A stretch of 64,000 nt of DNA from LVI-A0039 sp033105485 (lineage in GTDB: Bacteria; Bacillota_I; Bacilli_A; UBA3375), in assembly GCA_033105485.1 (NCBI GenBank), contig CP136956.1, positions 310,001 to 374,000 on the forward strand, given 5' to 3'. Of this stretch, positions 32,843 to 41,374 are shown one piece after another. Every line of letters starts with the position of its first letter. The first letter of the stretch is position 1. The notes under the pieces are model-generated. The model worked only from the letters and a program-made list of their open reading frames with translations. It made no database searches and was not told where the DNA came from. A program made the position numbers and the translations under genes.

Positions 32843-34882
32843 TCACTTTATAACCTGTACATATTCTTCAAAGTTATTTTCACCTATTATTTCTAAGTGC
32901 TCTTGATTAAGTTTACTAAACACTTCAACTTTTTCGGATTCCTCTAAATTTGATAAGAACTTATTTCCTTTAAATAGATTATTTCTAATTCCAAACTTTT
33001 TCTTTGCAATGTATATTACTTCTGGGTCGCATTGTTTATTTTTATTGATAATTTCATTTAGTAATTCATCAAAGTTACCTGGTGTTTCAACATCAAATTT
33101 AACACTTAATCTATCTGCTATATCTTTTAAAACATTTCTTTCTTTTGACTCAAGTTCATTTTTGTAATTACTTAGTTCTGACTCAAGTTCATTTTTCTTT
33201 TTGTTAATCTCATTAATATCTTCTAATAGTTCATGCTTTTGTTTTAATTCTTTTAATTCTGCTTCCAGTTTCTCTTTAGCTTCAGTTTTCTGCTTATTCT
33301 CACTAAGCAATTCTGTAATTCTTTCATCAACTGATTTCTCCTCAAGTGATGAACGATTCTCGTTTAACAGCTTCGACACTTGAGATATAATGTTAGACTC
33401 TTCGATATGTAATTCATTCGCAATCATATCAATGTTATCTATAGTTGCAGCAATACCTTTAAACTGTAGCTGCTGTTGAATTAATTCTAACTCTTTATCT
33501 GAATACTTATTTTGCTCAATATAAAGTCTTTTAACTTCATTATTAATAACAGATTGTTTCGCTGTTTTATCATACTTCTTAATCAGTTCAGCAATTACAT
33601 TCACATCACGAGTTCCATTTACTTCTGTAAATAAGTTTACTATCTCATCTTCTGATACATTAGTAAGCAACTTTATTAAATCAGTTTCAAGCTCAGTATA
33701 CTGAGGCTTAACGATACGTAGTTGATCAATCACATGCTCAATTGTGTTCATTGTAGGTTTTACAGATGACAGTATTAAGTTGTTTTGGATATTATCAACT
33801 TCCTCATTTGTAATTTGATACTTATCCATAAGTAATGTTCTTTCTACTTCGGTAAGTTCACTATTTTCATTTTGTAATCTAATTGAGTTCATATATGAAA
33901 TACGTTCATCGAAATCCGAAATGCTTTGTAATTTTGCATGGAGTTCTGTAGCCTCATTATTTGATACTTTTGTATATTCATCGATTAGCTTTAATTCGAA
34001 GTCAGTAAAATTAGAATTTGTTTTGTACTCCTCGATTATTTTTCTAATACGCTCAATTGAGTTATACTCATTAGTAAATAGTAAGTATAGTGCTGCACCT
34101 TCCGGAATGTTATTCATAAATATTTGGCTTAAGTATTCTTTCTTTAAACTAGCATGCATATTGGCGTTATCTAAAGTTTTAATAAGTTCACCATACTTAC
34201 CTTGCATTCCATATTTCTTTTGTAACTCATTAATGACTACAGTATCTAAATAATAACCATTCTCCTTAAAGTGTAACCTTTCAATTTGCACTAAGTCAGA
34301 TATATTCTTAATTATATCTTCGTCTTTAACCTGAATATCTTTACCAAATTTAGCTCTTAGATGTTCACTTATCGATTTGACAACAATATCCTGATTTATC
34401 ATTTTACTTACTTTTTCATTTTTTTCTATACGTTCCATAAGCGAGACAATATCTTCAGATTGTTGAAAATATAAATTAACATCACGCTCAGCTAAGTTGT
34501 AATCTTCTTTAAGTTTCTTATTTGCATAATCTATATACAGCGGACTAATATTTGTATCTAACTTTCCCTTTTGTTCTTGATACATATTATCTAATTCCAC
34601 ATATTTTTGATTATAATGTAATGTCAGCTTATTATCAATATAGGCTTCCATATCAATTTTTTTGTCACCCGGTAAAATATCCGTAATTTTTTCAAAAAAT
34701 GTTTTATCAAATAATCCTTTAAAGTTACTTTCTGTAATTAAGGCTTCATACATTCCATTACTTTTTTTATAAAATGCTTTTTCTCTAATATTAGTTTTTT
34801 CTGCAACTTCTTTTAGCTGCTTTTCATCTACTTCAATTGACCAATTGTTTTTAGTCATATTATCTTTAATTGCTCTAATCAT
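32843..34882 (-). CDS. large helical protein with internal repeats
   Basis: Unrecognised hydrophilic protein of 679 residues without signal peptide or membrane segment. Between about 290 and 480 a repeat of roughly 45-60 residues recurs, recognisable as FTDFELKLIDEYTKVSNNE, LTEVERTLLMDKYQITNEE, YTELETDLIKLLTNVSEDE and YSDKELELIQQQLQF. A Lys/Glu coiled coil follows (about 520-600). The repeats look like stacked helical hairpins, suggesting a scaffold or cytoplasmic effector. Clear ribosome binding site AAGGAAGGG. Confidence 0.65.
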   Translation of the reverse strand: MIRAIKDNMTKNNWSIEVDEKQLKEVAEKTNIREKAFYKKSNGMYEALITESNFKGLFDKTFFEKITDILPGDKKIDMEAYIDNKLTLHYNQKYVELDNMYQEQKGKLDTNISPLYIDYANKKLKEDYNLAERDVNLYFQQSEDIVSLMERIEKNEKVSKMINQDIVVKSISEHLRAKFGKDIQVKDEDIIKNISDLVQIERLHFKENGYYLDTVVINELQKKYGMQGKYGELIKTLDNANMHASLKKEYLSQIFMNNIPEGAALYLLFTNEYNSIERIRKIIEEYKTNSNFTDFELKLIDEYTKVSNNEATELHAKLQSISDFDERISYMNSIRLQNENSELTEVERTLLMDKYQITNEEVDNIQNNLILSSVKPTMNTIEHVIDQLRIVKPQYTELETDLIKLLTNVSEDEIVNLFTEVNGTRDVNVIAELIKKYDKTAKQSVINNEVKRLYIEQNKYSDKELELIQQQLQFKGIAATIDNIDMIANELHIEESNIISQVSKLLNENRSSLEEKSVDERITELLSENKQKTEAKEKLEAELKELKQKHELLEDINEINKKKNELESELSNYKNELESKERNVLKDIADRLSVKFDVETPGNFDELLNEIINKNKQCDPEVIYIAKKKFGIRNNLFKGNKFLSNLEESEKVEVFSKLNQEHLEIIGENNFEEYVQVIK

Positions 34883-34900
34883 GATTCCCTTCCATAAGAA

Positions 34901-34926
34901 AAAGAGGCTTTATATCCTCTTTTTTA
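34901..34926 (-). terminator. terminator after the split small membrane gene
   Basis: Perfect 7-bp stem (AAAGAGG / CCTCTTT) followed by Ts on the minus strand, directly before the gene at 34882. Confidence 0.75.
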
Positions 34927-34927
34927 A

Positions 34928-35165
34928 TTAGCATGCATTCGCATACTTTATATACGTCATTGTTATAGTTAGCAATAGTATTATTACTAACATAATTAGT
35001 TTATTTGATTTATTCCTTGTTTCTGAAATACATAATCCTAATATTGAAAATGTCAAAGCTACAATTATTGCATCAAGCAACAACTTGTATTATTAAAAAG
35101 ATTAAATAAATTTTAAAATACAGCGTTTGCGCACCACCTGATGTACATAAATCAAATACTTCCAT
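34928..35165 (-). pseudogene. frameshifted small membrane protein gene
   Basis: ATG 35165 has a perfect AGGAGGAAA before it and encodes about 30 residues (MEVFDLCTSGGAQTLYF then a hydrophobic run) until TGA at 35075-35073. The next frame continues directly with DAIIVALTFSILGLC, a polar loop, a second long hydrophobic segment and ends YIKYANAC at 34928. Removing one G at about 35076 fuses both into a smooth 78-residue protein with three membrane segments. Such a size and topology fits small conjugation-channel subunits, but that is inference. Confidence 0.6.
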
Positions 35166-35175
35166 TTTCCTCCTA

Positions 35176-35583
35176 TTAAAAAATTACCTTTAGTAGAAAA
35201 TAAATTTGAAATGCTAATATAGAAATAAAGGTAATGTTACCTTTAATATCATTCGATCGCTTTTCCATAATATAATGAATTATTAACAGTATTGTATTGA
35301 GTGACATTAACGCCAAAACATTAATACTAGCATGATCGTTAATTGCACGTGAAATTGCATACATATTTGTTAGTATGAAAAAATATAAATAAATACCATA
35401 ATCACTTTCCCGACAGTAGTAATATATGTAAATGATAGACAATATTGCAATACTCAAAGTTAATAGTTTCAAATCATTTTTTACACATAGTATATCATAT
35501 AAACCTATGTATATCGTATATGCCCAAAAAAACTTTTGATATCGATTCACATTTAGTTCTTTAATTTTTTTAATAGTTCTCAA
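35176..35583 (-). CDS. hypothetical polytopic membrane protein, TTG start
   Basis: Protein of 135 residues with four to five hydrophobic segments, few charged residues between them. The start is TTG 35583, five bases after GGAAGGA; no ATG is available near it. A copy of the element-wide palindrome lies 21 bases upstream of the start. Function unknown. Confidence 0.6.
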   Translation of the reverse strand: MRTIKKIKELNVNRYQKFFWAYTIYIGLYDILCVKNDLKLLTLSIAILSIIYIYYYCRESDYGIYLYFFILTNMYAISRAINDHASINVLALMSLNTILLIIHYIMEKRSNDIKGNITFISILAFQIYFLLKVIF

Positions 35584-35603
35584 TTTAGTCCTTCCATAAA
35601 AAA

Positions 35604-35626
35604 AGAAGGGTCACAATGACCCTTCT
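35604..35626. repeat. leader palindrome, copy upstream of 35583
   Basis: Arms AGAAGGGTCA / TGACCCTTCT, centre CAA. Unlike the other copies it is followed on the minus strand by T7, so it can act as an intrinsic terminator. Confidence 0.85.
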
Positions 35627-35898
35627 GTTAAGTAGTATAGTTTTTATTATTTTATTAAAATGAAGGCTCTGCTAACCTCCAGTGTGAATATTCTTCAAAG
35701 CGTGGATCGCTTTTTTTTTACAAACTTTCTGTTTGCATAACTTAATTATAACAAAAGAACGCTTGAGGGAGCGTTCTTTTTTAAAGTTTATTCATTATTA
35801 TGAGTAGGTTGACCCACAGAGAGATATCTTGAGTCTCATAGGGGTGGCAAATGAGGAGCCACATCTTTATTATACACTAATCAAATAAGTTTGCGAGA
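35627..35898 (-). ncRNA. structured intergenic region, one or two candidate small RNAs
   Basis: These 272 bases below the HU gene contain no convincing ORF. They hold two minus-strand TATAAT elements (35869-35874 and 35744-35749), each followed by hairpins and a terminator. First unit: GTGGC / GCCAC (35844-35862) and a second stem, ending at a strong 11-bp terminator stem (AAAAGAACGCT / AGCGTTCTTTT, 35752-35781). Second unit: CAAAC / GTTTG and AAAGCG / CGCTTT (35697-35713), ending at the palindromic terminator 35604-35626. The -35 regions are weak. Alternative: extended 3' UTR of the HU gene. Confidence 0.4.
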
Positions 35899-36171
35899 TT
35901 AATTTAATTCATCTTTAAATGTTTTTGATACCTTAAACTTCACTGACTTACTTTCTGCAATCTGAATCTTTTCTTTAGTAGCAGGATTTATTCCTGTTCT
36001 TGCTTTGTTTAATTTTGGCTCAAAACTACCAAAACCTACAAAGTTTACTTTATCCCCAACTTTCACAGTTTCCATAATTTCTTGTAATGTTGCGTTTAAT
36101 ACTTCTGTTATATCTTTTTTACTCATTTCAGTGCTTGCTGAAACTTTTTCAATAAATTCTGCTTTTGTCAT
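35899..36171 (-). CDS. HU family DNA-binding protein
   Basis: Histone-like protein of 90 residues with the complete HU pattern: N-terminal helices (MTKAEFIEKVSAST), GDKVNFVGFGSFE, the beta-arm RTGINPATKEKI with the DNA-intercalating Pro, and KFKVSKTFKDELN at the end. It is encoded in the element, so it likely assists excision, relaxosome formation or silencing of element genes rather than being the housekeeping copy. AAGGAG ribosome binding site. Confidence 0.93.
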   Translation of the reverse strand: MTKAEFIEKVSASTEMSKKDITEVLNATLQEIMETVKVGDKVNFVGFGSFEPKLNKARTGINPATKEKIQIAESKSVKFKVSKTFKDELN

Positions 36172-36187
36172 AATTGACTCCTTTGTT

Positions 36188-36715
36188 TTAATATTCTAAT
36201 TCTTGTGAATTCCTCCATATTGTACCATATTTTGCACGTGTTGACACATATCCATCTTTCGCTATTGTTATACTATCCACAAAGTTCATCTTCATACTAG
36301 TAGCCATTTTTTGGATTTCACCTGCTAATATAATATCATTATCAGATAACTCTGAATAACCACTTGGATGATTATGCACCATGATAAAATTCTTTTCATG
36401 ATTTGATATTGGGACATTTAACAAGTCCACTGGATCAATTGCAACCGAGTCTTTAAGACCTCGGTAGATTATCTCATCATGAGTTACTTCCATGCGAAGA
36501 TTGAGCGCTGCAATAATAACAAGCTCATTTGACTCATACGCTAAGTGCTTGTACCGCTTATATACTTCTTCTGGACTATTTACTCTATCATGCTTCTTTT
36601 GTTCCAAGTCTATGTACTTTTGAAGCACTTGTTCAATTGTTTTAGCTGATATTCGAGGATTAACATCTTTTTTTACTTCGTCTACTAGTCTCTGACTTAT
36701 TAAATTGGTTTTCAT
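36188..36715 (-). CDS. RadC-like JAB domain protein
   Basis: Protein of 175 residues with a RadC-type JAB/MPN domain from about residue 60. The metal-binding motif is HNHPSGYSELSDND (about 113-126), preceded by the partner strand. The helix-hairpin-helix region of full-length RadC is lacking; an unrelated helical N-terminus replaces it. Such short RadC proteins are common in mobile elements. Its biochemical role is unsettled. The start overlaps a 44-codon ORF and lies 16 bases upstream of the HU gene. Confidence 0.85.
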   Translation of the reverse strand: MKTNLISQRLVDEVKKDVNPRISAKTIEQVLQKYIDLEQKKHDRVNSPEEVYKRYKHLAYESNELVIIAALNLRMEVTHDEIIYRGLKDSVAIDPVDLLNVPISNHEKNFIMVHNHPSGYSELSDNDIILAGEIQKMATSMKMNFVDSITIAKDGYVSTRAKYGTIWRNSQELEY

Positions 36716-36794
36716 ATGCTAAAATCACCTCTCTAACATCATCAACATTAATATTTAGCTCTATTGCTAGTTCTTGTATTTCTTCTTCACTCAT
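36660..36794 (-). CDS. 44-residue small protein overlapping radC-like gene
   Basis: ATG 36794 has AAGGAGAAACAG upstream, the best signal between the relaxase and the RadC-like gene. The product is acidic in the first half (MSEEEIQELAIELNINVDD, helix-turn-helix-like amphipathic pattern) and basic at the end (SRRSKKRC). It overlaps the next start by 56 bases in another frame. A regulator or translational coupling ORF is possible; function unknown. Confidence 0.45.
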   Translation of the reverse strand: MSEEEIQELAIELNINVDDVREVILAYENQFNKSETSRRSKKRC

Positions 36795-36804
36795 CTGTTT
36801 CTCC

Positions 36805-38055
36805 TTATAAATATTCTAGCCCTTCATAAATCTCACGTTCAATTTTTTCAAATTCACGCTCACGTCTAGTTTTGTGTCTCGCTGCCTTTATATGCAGCTG
36901 CTTTGGTTTTGCAAGTGTTTGTTCATACTTTGGCTTAACTGGCTCAAAATGTAGTTTAAACTGCTCAAAATACTCGATTTTAAGTTGCCGATATATTTCA
37001 TTTCTAGCAAATCTATCCATCTCTTCCATTTTATTCTCAAAGTATGCCGCTTTTTTACTATCACCATATAGTCCTTTTTGATAGTTCTCAAACACATGAA
37101 GCGCTGTTTTATACGTATTAAACTGTTCATTATGATTTTTCGCAATGCTACCGATTACTGATTTTAACTCTACTGATTCGATATCACCATAATATCTTGG
37201 TATATCTTCCTCTTTGAGGATACTAAATGCTTTTTTATACTGTTTATCTGTAATATCAAAATGTGTATTCTTAACACTTTCACGTGTATCCTGGCGTACA
37301 TCTTCAACTTTTTTTAGTATTTCTTTATGAATTTCTTGAGTAGATGTATCATACTCAAATAAGATGTTTTTCTTCATATTAAAGAATGATTTCTCGTCCA
37401 TATGAAAATCAGTACTCATCTCCTCTTTTTCAACAAAATCTAGATGAATATGTAAGTTATCTTGATCTGAGTGAAAACTAAAGTTATACAGCATATTACT
37501 TGGTATTAAATTATTCTGTCTAAAGTAGTTATCAATAAATGGAGATAATGTTTCAAACATTTCTTTTTCGCTTAATTTCTTTTGCTTTAATTCCTCACCC
37601 ATTTCTTCACTAAATGATATTACTGTTGACCCTAGTAAATTAGCCGAATCAAACTTATCTAAAAAGTTTTTGGTTTCATCACTTCCAAACTCTAATATTC
37701 CTTCACTTGTAAAAAATTCATTCATATCAATCCAACTACTAAAATACTCATCATGATTACAACGTTTACCACTTGGTGTTTTAATAAGTTTTAAATACTC
37801 TTGATATTCAGTACGCTTTTCTTCCTCTGGTTTAAGGGGCATTCCAGTATTGTTATCATACGCAAGTTTACCGCTTAGTTTCGCTTCTGATTTAGTTGGC
37901 AACCCACTAAGTACCTCGAGCGTACCCTTCTTTAAAGCAATAGTATCATTGTCATAAGCAAGTTTCCCACTAAACGATACTTGTCTGCCGTACTTAAGAG
38001 TCACTACCTCTTTATCAGTATACTGGTGCATTACATTTACTTTAGGTGCAGCCAT
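36805..38055 (-). CDS. conjugative relaxase, MobP-type
   Basis: Protein of about 416 residues. HSDQDNLHIHLDFVEKE near residue 193 is the HxDxxxxHxH metal-binding motif III of MobP relaxases, which nick oriT and stay covalently bound to the transferred strand. A Tyr-rich region before it may hold the nicking Tyr. The C-terminus is strongly basic (ARHKTRREREFEKIE). I chose ATG 38055 (MAAPKVNVM), preceded by GGAGG; a longer frame extends into the palindrome. Within the N-terminus the segment GKLAYDN occurs twice about 30 residues apart. Confidence 0.85.
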   Translation of the reverse strand: MAAPKVNVMHQYTDKEVVTLKYGRQVSFSGKLAYDNDTIALKKGTLEVLSGLPTKSEAKLSGKLAYDNNTGMPLKPEEEKRTEYQEYLKLIKTPSGKRCNHDEYFSSWIDMNEFFTSEGILEFGSDETKNFLDKFDSANLLGSTVISFSEEMGEELKQKKLSEKEMFETLSPFIDNYFRQNNLIPSNMLYNFSFHSDQDNLHIHLDFVEKEEMSTDFHMDEKSFFNMKKNILFEYDTSTQEIHKEILKKVEDVRQDTRESVKNTHFDITDKQYKKAFSILKEEDIPRYYGDIESVELKSVIGSIAKNHNEQFNTYKTALHVFENYQKGLYGDSKKAAYFENKMEEMDRFARNEIYRQLKIEYFEQFKLHFEPVKPKYEQTLAKPKQLHIKAARHKTRREREFEKIEREIYEGLEYL

Positions 38056-38075
38056 ATCAACCTCCATATAAAAAT

Positions 38076-38096
38076 GAAGGGTCATTATGACCCTTC
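38076..38096. repeat. leader palindrome, copy upstream of the relaxase
   Basis: Perfect 10-bp arms around AAGGGTCATTATGACCCTT, lower edge 21 bases from the relaxase start codon and 10 bases after the preceding stop. Confidence 0.92.
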
Positions 38097-38106
38097 ACCT
38101 TCCAAT

Positions 38107-38418
38107 CTATTTCTTTTCCCACAATGTTATATTGTATGTATTATCAAACTTCTTACTTTTTCGAAAATCACTAGTTGCATATTTCTTATCTTCAGTTATC
38201 CAAAAAGCAATCTTTTCAGAATCAGCTTCTTTATCTTTAATTATCCCAATAAAGAAAGGAGATAATGTACTTAGTGGTCGAACAACTTTAACAATATTAT
38301 CATCATCGTTGTGGAAATTAGAAATTGCTTTTGTTGTGTTTATTCGATAACAACTACCATCGTTCATTACTGCAAAATCACCACGTCTTAAATACTTTTT
38401 GTTTATACACTTAGCCAT
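38107..38418 (-). CDS. hypothetical protein
   Basis: Basic soluble protein of 103 residues, predicted mixed alpha/beta, beginning MAKCINKKYLRRGDFAVMND. The N-terminal part resembles a small beta-barrel but there is no motif I can name. AAAGGATG ribosome binding site. Located between the Fic gene and the relaxase. Confidence 0.55.
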   Translation of the reverse strand: MAKCINKKYLRRGDFAVMNDGSCYRINTTKAISNFHNDDDNIVKVVRPLSTLSPFFIGIIKDKEADSEKIAFWITEDKKYATSDFRKSKKFDNTYNITLWEKK

Positions 38419-38429
38419 AACATCCTTTC

Positions 38430-39185
38430 TTACTCAAATTCCATTTCATTCTTTTGTGAAGATCTAAACTTAATATAGTGACAATCCAAATCAATTAGTT
38501 TGTCATAAATTTCACTTTTCTTAAATGTCTCTTGACCTTCTTTAAAGATATTTACTACATATGATACATCTCCCGTAGTTTGTGAAATTTCTAATGCTTT
38601 TTTATAATTCCCCGCATTATCCTCAGTAATTAAAACTGGTACTAAACCAACTTCAAAACATTGCTTCATCATTAGCATTCTCCCTATGCGACCGTTCCCA
38701 TCAGTAAATGGATGTATTTGTTCAAAAATCATATGAAATTTTGCAATATCATCTATTGTGTTTATTTCCATTGATAATAAATTATCTAAATCATTTTCAA
38801 CAGTCCATGGGTCAGAAAGTTTTACTTTGCTTCCTCTAATTGCATTAGGAATAGGTTTAAACTTTCCGACAAATCCCATTCGCTCATCTGTAGTCCCTCT
38901 TTTTAAAATCGAATGCATCTCTCTTATTTCAAATTTACTTAATGGTTTACTATCTAGACTTTTAATACAGTAATCAAACAATTCAATTGAATTTCTTGTT
39001 TCCATCACATCGTCAAACTCATGTCTACCCGTTACTATATTTTCATTTATTAACGTCGTCAACTCTAGCTGAGTAAAAGTTGAACCCTCCATTTTGTTAG
39101 TATGGAATAAAAACATTCCTTTTAAATCGTAATAATAGTTGTGTCTAATTTCTTCCATCATTTTTAATGTCTTAATGTCTATCAT
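38430..39185 (-). CDS. Fic domain protein with inhibitory helix
   Basis: Protein of 251 residues. The catalytic motif HPFTDGNGRIGR (about 158-169) is complete, so AMP or another nucleotide could be transferred to a target hydroxyl. Near the N-terminus TNKMEGS fits the inhibitory (S/T)xxxE(G/N) helix, which occludes the ATP site in cis (class II Fic). ATG 39185 is chosen because AGAGGAG lies just before it. Fic proteins in mobile elements can act as toxins or target host proteins; the target here is unknown. Confidence 0.88.
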   Translation of the reverse strand: MIDIKTLKMMEEIRHNYYYDLKGMFLFHTNKMEGSTFTQLELTTLINENIVTGRHEFDDVMETRNSIELFDYCIKSLDSKPLSKFEIREMHSILKRGTTDERMGFVGKFKPIPNAIRGSKVKLSDPWTVENDLDNLLSMEINTIDDIAKFHMIFEQIHPFTDGNGRIGRMLMMKQCFEVGLVPVLITEDNAGNYKKALEISQTTGDVSYVVNIFKEGQETFKKSEIYDKLIDLDCHYIKFRSSQKNEMEFE

Positions 39186-39294
39186 ACCGCTCCTCTTGAT
39201 ATCTTTTAGCATAGCTTAATAGATATCTATATTTTAGTTATTTTATCCTTTGTTAATATTATACAATGAATTAACTAACTTTTTCTCTTATATA

Positions 39295-40248
39295 TCAATC
39301 ACTATGCATGCCTACATCAACAATCGAATATTCATCTAACTTCGATTGTAATAAATCTCTTTGTTTAAGTAAATTTAATCCTGACTCTAGTTCACTTATT
39401 TCCTCTTCATTTACATACTTTCCATCTAATAGTTTTGTTTCAAGTTCGATTATCTGTGTTTCAAGATTATATTGCACTTCATCCATAAGCTGAGCATACA
39501 TCTGTTGCTTTTCACTGATTGAAGTTGACTTAACATATGTTTTATATTCTTCCTCTGGAAGTTCATTTTTATAATACTCAATAACTTCATCTTGATAATC
39601 TCCTGAGTACTCGATACTATCTAGACATTCAACTAATTTTTCGTGTTGTTTTTTCACACTACCTGAAAATTCTTCAGCTGCATTATACTTGTCTAAATCT
39701 TCAACTTCTAGTAATGGATCATTTACAAAACTGTATACAAAGTAATTAATTTCTTTATACATTTCATCTTTACTTTTACCTTCTTCGTTGTAATCAGATA
39801 AATCTTCATAATAAATTACATTTGATATATATTTCTTGGCCGCAAAAATTACTTCCTCATTATTCATAATTTGCACTGTTACGGCTTCAATGTTATTTAA
39901 GTCTTCCTGATTAATCTCAAGTGGGGTATAATTTTCACCTTCTTCTAAACTTACACTTTCTAGTTCTTCGCCAGTAGTATCATTTGTTATAACCATCTCA
40001 TTAGCACCACCTATGAAAAGCGGGTTAATTAGTTCTTGATATGTTTCAAAGTAGATTATGTCTTCTTCTGGGTAAAATATTGGTTCTCCTACAATCAAAT
40101 CAAAATCACCTGTGTCAAACTCATAGTTGATATTAACATCTTCTTCAGTTTTTAAATCCATCATATTAACTGAGCGCTTTGAGAATATTACTGTAATTGC
40201 CAAAAACACAGATAATATTAACATTTGCCTCTTATACTTCTTCATCAT
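39295..40248 (-). CDS. membrane-anchored extracellular protein, unknown
   Basis: Protein of 317 residues with one N-terminal hydrophobic segment (RQMLILSVFLAITVIFS) and an acidic, Glu/Tyr-rich outer part. Residues about 30-140 are beta-rich (DFDLIVGEPIFYPEEDIIYF) and the remainder is helical with coiled-coil character (ELETKLLDGKYVNEEEISEL). I chose ATG 40248 with GAAGGGAGAG upstream. It overlaps the wall-hydrolase gene by 17 bases and may form part of the channel on the cell surface. Confidence 0.55.
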   Translation of the reverse strand: MMKKYKRQMLILSVFLAITVIFSKRSVNMMDLKTEEDVNINYEFDTGDFDLIVGEPIFYPEEDIIYFETYQELINPLFIGGANEMVITNDTTGEELESVSLEEGENYTPLEINQEDLNNIEAVTVQIMNNEEVIFAAKKYISNVIYYEDLSDYNEEGKSKDEMYKEINYFVYSFVNDPLLEVEDLDKYNAAEEFSGSVKKQHEKLVECLDSIEYSGDYQDEVIEYYKNELPEEEYKTYVKSTSISEKQQMYAQLMDEVQYNLETQIIELETKLLDGKYVNEEEISELESGLNLLKQRDLLQSKLDEYSIVDVGMHSD

Positions 40249-41374
40249 TGTCTCTCTCCCTTCTTGCAAGTAATGGATATAAGTTAACATTATTACTTTG
40301 CGATAACGTTCTGTATCTAAACTCTAAATGTAAGTGAGCTCCAGTTACATTTCCACTTGCTCCCTCAGTTCCTAAATAAGTATTTGCATCTGTTACGTCA
40401 CCTACCTGTACATCCACTTCACTCATATGTCCATAAATCGAATATAAATTTACATCATTTAATGTGTGCTTTATTACCACATGATTTCCAAAACCGTATC
40501 CACATGTATTACCAAGGTATCCACTTTGAGCGCAATTGGTTTCAACATTTATTACTACTCCATTACCAACTGCATAGATTTTATCATCAGTTGTGCTTAC
40601 TAAATCTACACCTGTGTGACCACTATAACACCCATAATCACAAGTAACTGTGTATTCCTTATCAAAGTACGGTACATATAGGCTATTTTCATCAACTTCT
40701 ATATTCGAATCACCATCTTTACATCCTGAATACTTTTCCATAACATGTGATGCATATTTATAATCTCCATAACATGCTTTACCTTCAGGATCTAAATTAC
40801 ACGTGCTAGCATAACTTGGATTTTGATTTGTCATATAAACGCTAAACTCGTATGCCTTTTCTTCCGTTTGTTCATAACCTTTAAAAGCAAGCCATGTTAA
40901 GTATCCACCACCGAAGTTATACGCTTGCAAAATTAACTCTTCTGTTGGTTCTAATCCTAACTCAATTGCTCTATCTATATTGTCTCTGTGAACACTCATT
41001 GCTTGATTGGTTGATAACTCGGGTGATGTAATGCACCCAATATAACCACATAAACTTTCACTTGATTGCCAAGGGTCAGTTGCTAAGACACTTTCGCTTC
41101 CACCACTTTCTTGATAAAGTTGTGCTAATAATAAATCAGTATACTGCTCATCAATATTATACTTCTGCATTGACTCACTAAGCACTTCTTCCTCTGCTAA
41201 CACAGATTCAGGAATAACCGTATCCGAGCAAATAGGAACAGTTTCATCTTCTTCACTTGCAACTCCGACTACAAACATGAATATAAAGCTTAAAAGTAGT
41301 ATCCACAGGGCATTTGACGCAATTGCTCCATATATTACTTTTTTCCTATATAGCTCTGCTCCTTGTCTTATCAT
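40232..41374 (-). CDS. bifunctional wall hydrolase, transglycosylase plus M23 peptidase
   Basis: Protein of 380 residues. After one membrane segment (about 18-38) comes a lysozyme-like domain (about 70-215) with LLLAQLYQESGG carrying the likely catalytic Glu, then AYNFGGGYLTW. A C-terminal M23 domain (about 235-375) has SGHTGVDLVS and HLHLEF. This is the wall-opening component of Gram-positive conjugation systems (CwlT / Tn916 Orf14 type), but with an M23 peptidase instead of the usual NlpC/P60 domain. It overlaps virB4 by four bases. Confidence 0.88.
   Translation of the reverse strand: MIRQGAELYRKKVIYGAIASNALWILLLSFIFMFVVGVASEEDETVPICSDTVIPESVLAEEEVLSESMQKYNIDEQYTDLLLAQLYQESGGSESVLATDPWQSSESLCGYIGCITSPELSTNQAMSVHRDNIDRAIELGLEPTEELILQAYNFGGGYLTWLAFKGYEQTEEKAYEFSVYMTNQNPSYASTCNLDPEGKACYGDYKYASHVMEKYSGCKDGDSNIEVDENSLYVPYFDKEYTVTCDYGCYSGHTGVDLVSTTDDKIYAVGNGVVINVETNCAQSGYLGNTCGYGFGNHVVIKHTLNDVNLYSIYGHMSEVDVQVGDVTDANTYLGTEGASGNVTGAHLHLEFRYRTLSQSNNVNLYPLLARRERDNDEEV

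Noticed and set aside
35662..35808. A 49-codon plus-strand frame from ATG 35660
   Set aside because: It lacks a ribosome binding site and runs through two terminator-like hairpins.
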